From Paenibacillus rhizovicinus (GTDB lineage Bacteria; Bacillota; Bacilli; Paenibacillales; Paenibacillaceae), in contig NZ_CP048286.1 of NCBI RefSeq assembly GCF_010365285.1, forward strand, positions 5,241,501 to 5,305,500: a DNA stretch of 64,000 bases, written 5' to 3'. Below the pieces are notes generated by a model. The model had not been told where the DNA came from, did no database searches, and saw nothing but the letters and a program-made list of their open reading frames with translations. Position 1 is the first letter of the stretch. Every line of letters starts with the position of its first letter. The position numbers and the translations under genes were made by a program. Positions 1 through 9,600 of this stretch are shown piece by piece.

Positions 1-288
1 GCGATCATGCACGGTATCGCTCGGAAAGAATCCGGAAGAGGGCTGCTGCGCATATCCGCGAAGCTGTCCAACGGCAAGGTCGTCTTCCAGGTTCAAGACA
101 ACGGGATCGGAATGCCCCTGGAGACGGCGAATACGCTGCTGCAGAACGATTCCTCGGGCTACGGCATGAAGAACGTCAATGAACGGCTGCGGCTGAAATA
201 CAGCTCCGATTACAGCTTTACGGTGGAAAGCGCGGTTGACCGCGGCACGCAAATGAGTATCGTCATTCCCGCATATCTACAGTCCTGA
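1..288 (+). CDS. Sensor histidine kinase, C-terminal fragment (YesM type)
   Basis: Only the last ~95 codons are in the window; the frame is open at base 1. The residues match the ATP-binding (HATPase) end of membrane sensor kinases: an asparagine-box remnant (AIMHG), the G1 motif DNGIGM, then GYGMKNVNERL, the usual YesM-family G2 region. Such kinases pair with an AraC-type response regulator and sense extracellular sugars. The ABC importer gene begins 170 bp downstream, so this kinase probably controls it; the response regulator must lie upstream of the window or elsewhere. Family assignment is firm; the ligand is unknown. Confidence 0.85.
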   Translation, partial: AIMHGIARKESGRGLLRISAKLSNGKVVFQVQDNGIGMPLETANTLLQNDSSGYGMKNVNERLRLKYSSDYSFTVESAVDRGTQMSIVIPAYLQS

Positions 289-306
289 ATATCCATTTCG
301 TGCCGA

Positions 307-333
307 GCTTGTCCCTTGCGGGGCAGGCTTTTT
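307..333 (+). terminator. Rho-independent terminator after the kinase gene
   Basis: A nine-pair stem (307-315 with 320-328, two G-U pairs, TTGC loop) is followed by five T residues. It separates the kinase transcript from the transporter operon. Confidence 0.7.
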
Positions 334-457
334 CTGTTTGTTCAATGTTCGTAGAAAAACGAAAGCATTCCAAAATATTTGATAATTTCATCCGAAGCGG
401 CCTTTGTTATAGTTTGGTTAAGGGAATTGAGAACGCATACATAAGGGGGTGCCGAGC

Positions 458-1438
458 ATGAACGACACCGTAATCGTCAGCGGCGCGGAAGCGCGGCTTG
501 CAGGCAAGAAGCGGGACAAAGCGATGCTCAGACGATCGAAGATGAAAAAAATCAAGCAATATCGCGTGCTGCTTCTAATGATGGTCCCGGCGATCGTTTA
601 CTACGTCGTTTTCCAATACTTGCCGATGTACGGCGTGCTGTTGGCCTTCAAGGATTTTAAGATTTTGAAAGGGATCATGGGCAGTCCGTGGGTGGGACTC
701 GATCTGTTCCGCACCATCTTCCACGACGACTATTTCTACACGGTGCTCAAGAATACGCTCATCATCAGCTTATACAAGCTCTTGTTCGGCTTCCCGGTTC
801 CGATCGTCTTCGCGCTTCTGCTCAGCGAAGTGACGAACGGCAAATATAAACGGGTCGTCCAAACCGTGACTTACTTGCCCCATTTTATTTCCTGGGTCGT
901 GCTGGCCGGCATCTTCTTCTCCTTCTTCTCGCTGGAGGGCCCGCTTAACACGATCATCCGCTTCTTCGGCGGCAACCCGGTGCTGTTTCTGGCCGATGCC
1001 GGCTACTTCCGCTCCATTCTCGTCATCACCGGCATCTTTCAAAGCTTCGGCTGGGGCTCCATCATTTACTTCGCGGCGTTATCGAACATCGACCCGCAGC
1101 TGTACGAAGCGGCGATCATCGACGGCGCGGGACGGTTCAAGCGGATGTTCTACATCTCGATTCCGATGCTCGTCCCGATCATTGCCATCATGCTGATCCT
1201 CTCGATGTCCGGCGTGCTGGATGCGGGCTTCGACCAAATCTTCAACATGTACAACACGCAGGTATACAACGTCGCCGATATCATCGACACCTACGTCTAC
1301 CGCAAGGGGATCGTCGAAATGAGCTACAGCTACGCAACGGCGGTCGGGCTGTTCAAATCGGTCGTTGCCTTGATTCTCATCTTCATCGTCAATCGGATCG
1401 TGAAGCTGATCGGCGGCAAGGACCACGCCTTATGGTAG
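458..1438 (+). CDS. ABC sugar transporter permease, LplB type
   Basis: A 326-residue inner-membrane permease with about six hydrophobic segments. The MetI-like coupling loop is near residues 205-230 (EAAIIDGAGRFKRMF, the EAA motif that docks on the ATPase). The N-terminal form KKIKQYRVLLLMMVPA is typical of the LplB/YtcP-associated family of polysaccharide importers. ATG at 458 is chosen because the ribosome binding site AAGGGGG (444-450) is seven bases before it; the in-frame GTG at 449 overlaps that site. It is first in an operon with a second permease and a binding protein. No ATPase gene is nearby, so a shared MsmX-like ATPase elsewhere is likely. Confidence 0.93.
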   Translation: MNDTVIVSGAEARLAGKKRDKAMLRRSKMKKIKQYRVLLLMMVPAIVYYVVFQYLPMYGVLLAFKDFKILKGIMGSPWVGLDLFRTIFHDDYFYTVLKNTLIISLYKLLFGFPVPIVFALLLSEVTNGKYKRVVQTVTYLPHFISWVVLAGIFFSFFSLEGPLNTIIRFFGGNPVLFLADAGYFRSILVITGIFQSFGWGSIIYFAALSNIDPQLYEAAIIDGAGRFKRMFYISIPMLVPIIAIMLILSMSGVLDAGFDQIFNMYNTQVYNVADIIDTYVYRKGIVEMSYSYATAVGLFKSVVALILIFIVNRIVKLIGGKDHALW

Positions 1439-1469
1439 CCCAAGCGATAGCGAAAGGAGGAATGGAGCC

Positions 1470-2366
1470 GTGTTAAACGTTAAGAAAACGCCGGCGGACA
1501 GGTTGATCGATTTCGTGATTTATGCCGTGATGGCCGCCATCATGCTGATTACGCTCTATCCGTTCTGGACGCAGGTGGTCATCTCGCTGGACGGAGCGGG
1601 CGTCGACGGCGCCGCGTATGCTTCCGGAATCGTCTTGCTTCCCTCGAAATTGACGTTCGGAAGTTACAAGCTTGCTTTCAAATTCGACGCGATCTGGAAC
1701 GGTTACGCCTACACCGTGCTCCGTACGGTACTCGGGGTGCTGCTATCGATCGTCTTCACGTCGATTACCGCATATCCGCTCTCGAAGAGGGATTTGCCGT
1801 TCAACAAGTACTTCACCGGCATGATCCTGTTTACGATGCTGTTCGCCGGCGGAACGATTCCGTCCTATCTGCTGATCAAAGAGCTTCATATGATGAACAC
1901 GATCTGGGCGCTCGTCGTGCCGGGCATGATCGGGGCCTTCAATGTCCTCATCATGCGCAACTTCTTTCGGGCGATTCCGGAAGAGCTTGAAGAGTCGGCG
2001 CGGGTCGACGGGGCCGGCTACCTGCGGATTTTCGCGCAAATCATCCTGCCGCTGTCGAAGCCGGTGCTTGCAACGGTCGCCTTATGGGTCGGCGTCGGAC
2101 ATTGGAATGCGTGGTTCGATTCGCTTATGTATATCACGGACCCGAATAAACAAGTGCTGCAGGTCGTCCTGAGGAAAATCATCATCCAGAACGACACGTC
2201 CGATATCACGCAAATCATTCAAAATATCGGCAAAAACACGGCGTACACGGGACGCCAGCTTCAGGCGACGATCGTGATGTTCTCCATTATCCCGATGCTT
2301 GCCGTGTATCCGTTCATTCAGAAGTATTTTGTCAAAGGTGTTATGATTGGGGCTATTAAGGGATAA
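1470..2366 (+). CDS. ABC sugar transporter permease, LplC type
   Basis: A 298-residue permease, partner of the preceding gene. It has about six membrane segments and an EAA loop (EELEESARVDGAGYLRIF) near residue 175. The C-terminal FVKGVMIGAIKG ending is characteristic of LplC/YtcP proteins. The GTG start is nine bases after AAAGGAGG (1453-1460). It lies 31 bp after the first permease and probably forms a heterodimeric channel with it, fed by the lipoprotein at 2422. Confidence 0.93.
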   Translation: MLNVKKTPADRLIDFVIYAVMAAIMLITLYPFWTQVVISLDGAGVDGAAYASGIVLLPSKLTFGSYKLAFKFDAIWNGYAYTVLRTVLGVLLSIVFTSITAYPLSKRDLPFNKYFTGMILFTMLFAGGTIPSYLLIKELHMMNTIWALVVPGMIGAFNVLIMRNFFRAIPEELEESARVDGAGYLRIFAQIILPLSKPVLATVALWVGVGHWNAWFDSLMYITDPNKQVLQVVLRKIIIQNDTSDITQIIQNIGKNTAYTGRQLQATIVMFSIIPMLAVYPFIQKYFVKGVMIGAIKG

Positions 2367-2421
2367 CAACCCTGCAATAGATAGCGTGGCAAGCATACTA
2401 GGGGAGAAGGGGTTGGTCGTT

Positions 2422-4086
2422 TTGAAAGGTAACAACCAGCGTTTGATGGCAGGAGCGCTCGTAAGCGTATTGGCGGTTTCGATGCTCGCGGGCTGCGGAA
2501 GTTCAGGTTCGAATGGAAATGCGAACGCCAACAAGCAAGGAAATACGAATACGGCCGCAAATACGGATGCGTCGAATGCCAAGAACGCCGATGCCGGGAA
2601 GACGGACGATAAGCCTGCCGCGAAGCCGCTCTTGAAGTTCTGGACGAGCAGCCCTGAAATCGCCAAGATCGATGCTCCGGGCGTGAAGGCCATCCGCGAT
2701 AAATTCGGCGTCGACGTCGAATTCGTGCCGACCGGCGGCGAAGGGTTCAAGGAGAAAGTCAACCTGATGATTTCATCGGGCGATATTCCCGACTGGATGA
2801 AAGAGCCGTCCTTCACCGACTACGACAAGTATCTCCAGCAAGGCATCATTTCCGAAATTCCGCAAGAGCTGATCGAGCAGAACATGCCGAAATACGTCGC
2901 TTGGCTCAAGCGCTTCCTCGGGGACGATCCGTTTAAATATGTCCGCAGAGACGGCAAAATCTACGCGCTGCCCGTGATCTGGGATATCGGCATCGACGGT
3001 ATCCAATTAGCCTTCCGCGAAGATTGGCTGAAGAAAGTCGGCATTACGAAGACGCCGGAAACCCTCGATGAAATGGAAGCGGCGTTGACGAAATTCCGCA
3101 ACGACGATCCGGACGGCGACGGCAAGAAGGATACGTACGGCATCACCGCGGCAGGCGACAATATCGAGTCGATGTTCAGTTCCGTGTTCGGCGCCTTCGA
3201 CGCTTACCCGAATATCTTCCGCGAGAAAGACGGCAAGATCGTCCGCGGCGAAATCGAGCCGGGCGCGAAGCAAGCCTTGGAAGTGCTGAATCGCTGGTAT
3301 AAGAATGAACTGATCGATCCCGAATTCGTCGTCAACAAAGGCAATAACGTGGAAGATAAGGTGCTGACGGACAAAACGGGCGCGGTTGAATACTACTGGT
3401 GGTCGTTCCTGACGGGCAACGCGTTCCTCGGCGGCGAGCAATGGTACGACAAGCTGAAGGCGAAGCACCCGGATTTCAGTTTCGCGATTACGGGCGGCGT
3501 GAAGGGCCCGGACGGCAAGTACGGCATTTCGCAGTATAATCCGGCCTATGCGTCCGGGGTCGTATTCGGCAAGCAATTGGAGAAGGATCAAGACAAAATG
3601 ATCAAGTACATGCAAATATTCGAAGCTTCCCAATTCGATCCGGACATCTACGAGAAGCTGAACTTCGGCGAGAAGGATAAAGAGTGGAAGGTCGGCGCGA
3701 ACGGTACCGTCGAATACATTGCCCCTTACACCGACGAGAAGGAACGTCAGAAATTGGGACTTGGCAGCTATTCGATGAGCGGTTCGTTCAACGACTATGA
3801 TTTCCAAACCTCCTATACGTCGGACGCGAGCATGCGTCAATTGGCTAAGGATACAAGAGCCCAAGGAACGCGGAACATCGACATTCTCGCGCCGTTCAAC
3901 AAGCCGGTATACAACGAAACGCAGGATAAACTGAAGCAATTCACGACGCAAAACTTCATCGACTTCATTACCGGACGCAAGTCGCTGAACGACTTCGACG
4001 CTTTCGTCAAGGAATGGAAGAGCATGGGCGGCGACAAAGTGCTTGCGGAAGCGCAGCAGGTGTACGACGCCAATCTGAAACAATAG
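2422..4086 (+). CDS. Extracellular solute-binding lipoprotein for the LplB/LplC importer
   Basis: A 554-residue secreted lipoprotein. From the TTG at 2422 there is a short basic start, a hydrophobic segment and the lipobox LAGC, then an Asn/Ala-rich linker and a large type-1 binding domain (LLKFWTSSPEIAK..., ...GEGFKEKVNLMISSGDIPDWM). The frame is open upstream to 2347, but that start would put 25 residues before the signal peptide and inside the previous gene; GGGGAGAAGGGG (2401-2412) sits correctly for 2422. Size and layout match the LipO/YtcQ family for oligosaccharides. The ligand is inferred from the downstream enzymes as an O-glycan-type oligosaccharide, which is unproven. Confidence 0.9.
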   Translation: MKGNNQRLMAGALVSVLAVSMLAGCGSSGSNGNANANKQGNTNTAANTDASNAKNADAGKTDDKPAAKPLLKFWTSSPEIAKIDAPGVKAIRDKFGVDVEFVPTGGEGFKEKVNLMISSGDIPDWMKEPSFTDYDKYLQQGIISEIPQELIEQNMPKYVAWLKRFLGDDPFKYVRRDGKIYALPVIWDIGIDGIQLAFREDWLKKVGITKTPETLDEMEAALTKFRNDDPDGDGKKDTYGITAAGDNIESMFSSVFGAFDAYPNIFREKDGKIVRGEIEPGAKQALEVLNRWYKNELIDPEFVVNKGNNVEDKVLTDKTGAVEYYWWSFLTGNAFLGGEQWYDKLKAKHPDFSFAITGGVKGPDGKYGISQYNPAYASGVVFGKQLEKDQDKMIKYMQIFEASQFDPDIYEKLNFGEKDKEWKVGANGTVEYIAPYTDEKERQKLGLGSYSMSGSFNDYDFQTSYTSDASMRQLAKDTRAQGTRNIDILAPFNKPVYNETQDKLKQFTTQNFIDFITGRKSLNDFDAFVKEWKSMGGDKVLAEAQQVYDANLKQ

Positions 4087-4116
4087 CGGCGAAAGCCGTA
4101 TAAAGAGCAGCATAAC

Positions 4117-4149
4117 GATGTCCTTTCCAACTAGGTTGGAAGGGACATC
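4117..4149 (+). terminator. Strong hairpin between binding-protein gene and enzyme genes
   Basis: Two 15-base arms (4117-4131 and 4135-4149) pair with a single G-U and a three-base loop. No T-run follows, so this is more likely a partial terminator or 3'-end stabiliser that raises binding protein relative to the enzymes downstream. Confidence 0.65.
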
Positions 4150-4180
4150 CACATTTATGGGGATAGAGGAGATGCGAGTG

Positions 4181-6637
4181 ATGATGCGATTGCAAGCGGG
4201 AAGCTTAACGTTCGGATTGAATGACCGGGGAGAATGGACGGAATTAGCGGATGCGGGGACCGGAAGAAGCTATGAGGCAGCGGCCGTACGATCGCCGCTG
4301 TTGAGTATCGTCGCGGGCAGCCGGATCCTCGCGCCGGAATCGGCGGCGTACGATAGCGGCAGCGGCGTACTCAGCCTGGACTTCGAAGGCGGCATGGCGC
4401 AGATCGAAGTGAAAGTCGCCGCGAAAGAGCAGTACGCGACGTTCGAGGTGTTCCGCATTGCGGAACCGGACGGGGACGCGGATATTCGCGCCATCCTGTG
4501 GGGGCCGTACGCGACAGGCGTGGAAGGATCGATCGGCGAATCCGTCGGCGTCGTTCGCGACGGGGAATTCGCCATCGGCTTGATGGCGCTGAATGCGAAG
4601 ACGATCGGCGGCTGGCCCGCCGAGCTCGATAAGCCTGCATGCGCTCTCGAAGCCTATGAAGGCAGCAAATTCGACTATGCGGACAGCACGGCTTGGCCGA
4701 TTCAAGGAGGCAGCCTGCTGCAAGCATTCGCACGCGACCGGAGGAAGGGCGGCCGCAGGCCGGTTTGGAATTTGAAGGCCGTAGACGTGGCGCCGATTCA
4801 GGGCGGGGAGGCGGAATTGACCGGTACGGGCATCGCGCTGTTCGGCTGCCCGGCGGGCCTCGTGCTGGAGGTGATCGAAGCGATCGAGCTCGGCGAGGGC
4901 TTGCCGCATCCGATGCTGGAAGGCGAATGGGCCAAGACGTCCGCGGCCGCGACCCAATCGTATCTCATTACCGATTTCTCGGAGGCAACGATCGAGGAAG
5001 CGGTGCGGTACACGAAGCAGGCCGGGCTCAAATACGTGTATCACCCGGATCCGTTCGCGAAGTGGGGGCATTTCGTGCTGAAGCCGGGCCAGTTTCCGGA
5101 CGGGGACGACAGCATGCGGGCCTGCGTCGAAACTGCCGGCCGCGAAGGGGTAAACGTCGGCGTGCATACGCTGTCTACCTTTACGACCTTGAACGATCCT
5201 TACGTGACGCCGGTTCCGGCTTCGGGACTGCAGAAGGCGGGACGGGCCATGCTGCTGGCGCCGGCCGAAGCGGAGGCGGATGAGCTCGCGATCGATGATC
5301 CGCAGCCATTCAGGGAGAGCCTCTATCGGAACTCGGCCGTTCTCGGAGCAGAAATCATCGAATACGCGTCGGTTACGGAGCAGGCGCCTTGGAAGCTGCT
5401 GGGCGTCAAGCGGGGAGCCAACGGCACGGCTGCCGCTGCCCATGAGCCCGGAGCGTCAATCGGCCGCTTGTGGGATCATCCGTACGATGTATTCTTCCCG
5501 GACATCGAGCTGCAGGATTCGTACAGCGAACGAATCGCCGGGCTGTTCCGGGAGACGGGTTTGAAGCAAATCTCGTTCGACGGGCTGGAGGGTTGCTACG
5601 CGACGGGCCACGACGGTTATGGCGTGAACCGGTTCGTGAAGCAATGCTACGACGGATGGGGCGATGAAGTCATTAACGACGCGAGCATCGTCGTGCCGAA
5701 CTTCCTGTGGCATGTCTTTACGCGCTTCAACTGGGGCGAGCCGTGGGGCGTGTCGACGCGCGAAGGCCAGCTGGAATGGCGGCTGACGAATCAGGCGTAT
5801 TTCGAACGGAATTTCATTCCTCCGATGCTCGGCTGGTTCCTCATCCGTTCGGCGTCCGAGCGGTTCGAGGCGACGACGCCGGACGAGATCGAATGGGTGC
5901 TGTCGAAGGCGGCCGGCTTCGGCGCGGGCTTTGCGCTCGCGGCCGATATGGCGGTGCTTCGTCGCAACGGCAATGCCGAAGCGCTGCTGGATAAAGTGCG
6001 CCAATGGGAATCGGCCAGGAGCGCGGGAGCGTTCACGCCGCAGCAGCGGGAGCGGCTGCGCGATCCGAAGGGCGACTGGCATCTAGAGCCGGCGGACGGC
6101 GGGAACGACGGGAATGACGGGAACGACAGGAACGATGGGAACGGCGGCGTTGGCGGCTGGAATCTCTTTCCTGTCAGCTGGTCGAGGCCGCTAGTATGCA
6201 ATACGGATGAATTGCAGCCTGGCCAGCCGGGCGGGGCTGATTGGGCATTCCACAACAAGCACGGCGAGCAGCCGCTGCGTTTCCGTCTGCGCGTCTCGCC
6301 TGCTTACGGCAACGAGGAGGCGTCGATTAAACGGCCGACCTTCTATACGAGCGGGACGTACATGACGTTCGACACGGAGGTGCGCGCCAACGAGTATCTC
6401 GTCTGCGACGGCGACCGTATCGGCCGCGTGTACGATGTGAACTGGAATTTACTGCGCACCGTCGAAGCGACCGCGGACGCGCCGGTTGTCCGCGCTGGCG
6501 GACAGGCGATCTCGTTCAGCTGCAAGTTCGAAGGCGATCCGAAGCCGGTCGTCAGCGTTACGGTCAGCACTTGGGGCGAGCCGGAATGCGTAAGCTCGCG
6601 GAGCGAGTCCGCCAACGTTCAAGCGGTAGAGCGATGA
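4181..6637 (+). CDS. Large unassigned TIM-barrel glycoside-hydrolase-like protein
   Basis: An 818-residue protein that I cannot place in a numbered family. The N-terminal ~250 residues look like a beta-sandwich. A central region resembles a TIM barrel: TKQAGLKYVYHPDPFAKWGHF, GVHTLSTFTTL, and KQISFDGLEG with Asp467 as a candidate catalytic residue at a strand end, then NFLWHVFTRFNWGEPWG. A Gly/Asn/Asp-rich insert (around 6100-6145) precedes a C-terminal beta domain. There is no signal peptide, so it is probably cytoplasmic. ATG 4181 is nine bases from GAGGAG (4166-4171). The last four bases overlap the GH101 gene, implying translational coupling and action on the same substrate. Glycosidase function is inference. 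Confidence 0.75.
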   Translation: MMRLQAGSLTFGLNDRGEWTELADAGTGRSYEAAAVRSPLLSIVAGSRILAPESAAYDSGSGVLSLDFEGGMAQIEVKVAAKEQYATFEVFRIAEPDGDADIRAILWGPYATGVEGSIGESVGVVRDGEFAIGLMALNAKTIGGWPAELDKPACALEAYEGSKFDYADSTAWPIQGGSLLQAFARDRRKGGRRPVWNLKAVDVAPIQGGEAELTGTGIALFGCPAGLVLEVIEAIELGEGLPHPMLEGEWAKTSAAATQSYLITDFSEATIEEAVRYTKQAGLKYVYHPDPFAKWGHFVLKPGQFPDGDDSMRACVETAGREGVNVGVHTLSTFTTLNDPYVTPVPASGLQKAGRAMLLAPAEAEADELAIDDPQPFRESLYRNSAVLGAEIIEYASVTEQAPWKLLGVKRGANGTAAAAHEPGASIGRLWDHPYDVFFPDIELQDSYSERIAGLFRETGLKQISFDGLEGCYATGHDGYGVNRFVKQCYDGWGDEVINDASIVVPNFLWHVFTRFNWGEPWGVSTREGQLEWRLTNQAYFERNFIPPMLGWFLIRSASERFEATTPDEIEWVLSKAAGFGAGFALAADMAVLRRNGNAEALLDKVRQWESARSAGAFTPQQRERLRDPKGDWHLEPADGGNDGNDGNDRNDGNGGVGGWNLFPVSWSRPLVCNTDELQPGQPGGADWAFHNKHGEQPLRFRLRVSPAYGNEEASIKRPTFYTSGTYMTFDTEVRANEYLVCDGDRIGRVYDVNWNLLRTVEATADAPVVRAGGQAISFSCKFEGDPKPVVSVTVSTWGEPECVSSRSESANVQAVER

Positions 6638-9600
6638 CGAAGGCGGCCGGACCGTCTTATCGAATCGCGTTCGGCAGCGGATATGGGCGGCAGGAGAGGA
6701 ACGCGTACAGACTGGCCGCGCGCGGTTCGCATACGGCGGCGATCGCGGCCGAGACCGCGGCGGACATCGGCGACGGAGAGTTCGCGTTCACGATGACGCC
6801 GATGAATCTCGCGGGCAAGGTCGGCGCGGTGATCCGCTATTCGGCGGTCGACAGCTGGATCTTCGTCGGCTGCGGCAAACCGATGGATCCGTTCGGCAAG
6901 AGCACCTGGATCTGGTCCATGCCATGCGGCAAACAAGGCGTGCTGTTCCAATCCGATCCGCTCTTCGAAGGCAAAAGCTACCGGATCGTACTACGGTTCT
7001 GCGCCACCGTGCTCACCGTTTATATGAACGGCTATCAGGTCTATCACGGCGAATTGCCGGAATGGAAGACGGGGGCGGGAGCTGTCGGCTTTTGCGCCTT
7101 GCGGGACGGGGAGTATGTCGGAGGGCAAGGCGATGGGCATGTCGGCTGGCCAGTGGATGGACGCGAAGGCGGACCGGGCGATGGTCACGAAGGCGAGCCA
7201 GTGGATGGGTACGAAGGCGAACCAGGCGATGGGCACGAAGGCGGGGATGCCTGCTTTAGCGATGCCAAGGCAAGCGTATTGGACGAGATCTACCGCTCGG
7301 ACTTTGAGGCGTCGAATGACGGTGAGCTAACTCCGCACGCAGCGACTTTTAGGTTGTCGTCGGAACTTATGGAGGCGGAAGTAGATGCGGCGTTCCCGCG
7401 CGTGCTGCACTACCGGTGGAGGGCAAGCGGGGCCGTCCTGTACGGCCAAGAGGACCGGCTTGCCTATGTCGAGCTGAACGGGGAACGGTATAAGCCGGTC
7501 GTTCGCGCATCCGTGCCGTCCGGCCATGAAGCGGTTTATCGGCTGAGCTTCCCGCGGCTTCGGGTGGAGATGGATGCGGCCATCATCGTCTCGGAAGCCG
7601 TGCTTGAACTGCGGATTTCTTCGATACGGGAGGACGGAGAATTCCGCATCCGCACGATCGGATTTCCGCAGCATGGGCTCGTATCGGTTCGCGATGTGCA
7701 AGCAGGGGCGGCTTTCGCTTGCGCCGAGGGAATCAAAGGCGATGAATTCGGGCTCGTATCCGAGCAGCACGCGGCGCAAGCGCCCGTATACCGGGCGATC
7801 GCGATCGTGCATACGACGGCGCTTGCGGCAGCCGTCATCGGCAATTCGCTTCATAACCGCAGGCGATTGTGCGTGCAAACCTTACAGAGGGACGGCTATA
7901 AGAGAACCTCGGTGTGGAACGCATATTGGACGTACCGGGGACCCGACATGCGGATCGTCGGCGACCTGTGGGCCAAAGTCATCGTGACGGACGACCGCAA
8001 CGGGGACGGCATCGTCGATTGGCAGGACGGGGCGATTGCGGTCCGAGAAGCGATGGCTCCCATCCCGGGCGCCGAGACGCTGCGGGGCAGCTATGCGCAT
8101 ATCGCGATGAACTTCGCCAGCTTGGCGCAGTTTCCGTTTCTCCGCATTCTGGATAACGTGAAGAAATTTTATTTGTTGACCGACGGATTCGGGCAGATGC
8201 TCGAGCTCAAGGGCTATCAGAGCGAAGGCCATGACAGCGGGCATCCCGATTACGGCAGCAATTTCAACGAGCGGGCTGGAGGATTGAAGGATCTGAATCT
8301 GCTGGCGGAACGGGCGCGTCAATATGGCGCCGTCATCGGCGTTCATATCAACCATAGCGAAGCCTATCCCGAGGCCAAAGCCTTCTCTTCCTCGCTCGTC
8401 ACGACAACGCCGGGCTGGCGCTGGCTGGACCAATCGTATTACATCGACCGGGAGGCGGATATTCTCTCCGGGGACTTTGACCGGCGATTGGATGAATTGA
8501 AGGCGAACGCGCCTCATCTCGGGTTCGTTTACGTGGATACGTATCGCGACGAGCACTGGGCGGCGTGGAGGCTGACCCGTAAACTTCGCGCGAACGGCTG
8601 GACGATCTGGACGGAGGAGGCCGACGCGCTCGATGACGCCGCGGTCTGGACGCATGATGCTACCGGCGACAGCCGCATATCCCGGTTTATCGGCCATCAA
8701 GACAAAGACGCTTACGCCGAGGATGCGCTGCTTAAAGGCGGTTATGCCCGCTATGGCGATAACGGCTTCATGGGCTGGCAGCGGGAGCGGGATTTGAATG
8801 CGTCCATACGGGCGTTCTTTACGAAGCAGCTTCCGTATCGTTATCTCATGCATTTTGCCATCTTGCGGTGGAAGGATTCGGAGGAGGCTATGCTGGAGGG
8901 AGGCGTCACGTCCCGGTTGGAGAACGGCGCTGCCGTCATTCGGAAGCATGGCCGGACGATCGCGATCGGCGATACGGTCTTCATACCGTGGGATCCCATT
9001 GCGGAATCGAAGATTTACCATTGGAATGCCGAAGGAGGCGAGACCGCGTGGCAGCTCCCGGACAGCTGGCTCAGGACCGGGGCAGTCAAGCTGTACCGGT
9101 TAACGAATCAAGGGCGGCGGTTCGTCCGCGACGTCGAGGTTCTGGAAGGCATCGTCGCGATCGAGGCGGAAGCCGGAGTGCCTTATGTGCTCTATCCCGA
9201 AGAGGCGCCCGCGCTTCCGGACATGAATTGGGGAGAAGGCAGTCCGGTGAGAGATATGGGCTTCGAAAGTCATGGATTCGAATGGTGGTCGAAATCCTCC
9301 TCCGGGGACAAGACCGATCACATCGTAATCGCGGAGACGAGTACCGGCCAGTCGTATTTGCGCATCGGCGGGAATGGCGGCGCCGATGCGCAGGTTTCGC
9401 AGACGCTCCAAGGTTTGGAACGGGGCAAGACGTATTCGGCCTCCGTATGGGCGGAAGTGTCGGAAGGCCGGGAAGCGGCGATCCGCGTCACTTGCTGCGA
9501 AGGGCCGGAGCGGATCCGATCGATCAAGCGTACCGCGGTCGTGAACTGCGATGTCGATTCGGACAAATGCGGCACGCGCTATCAGCGCCTGCAAATCCGT

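Noticed and set aside
3007-4152. Minus-strand frame of 381 codons opposite the binding-protein gene
   Set aside because: Shadow of a GC-rich plus-strand gene with a lipobox and conserved family features; its Arg/Val/His-rich composition is typical of antisense frames.
7882-9021. Minus-strand frame of 379 codons inside GH101
   Set aside because: Antisense shadow of the catalytic domain with conserved GH101 motifs on the plus strand.
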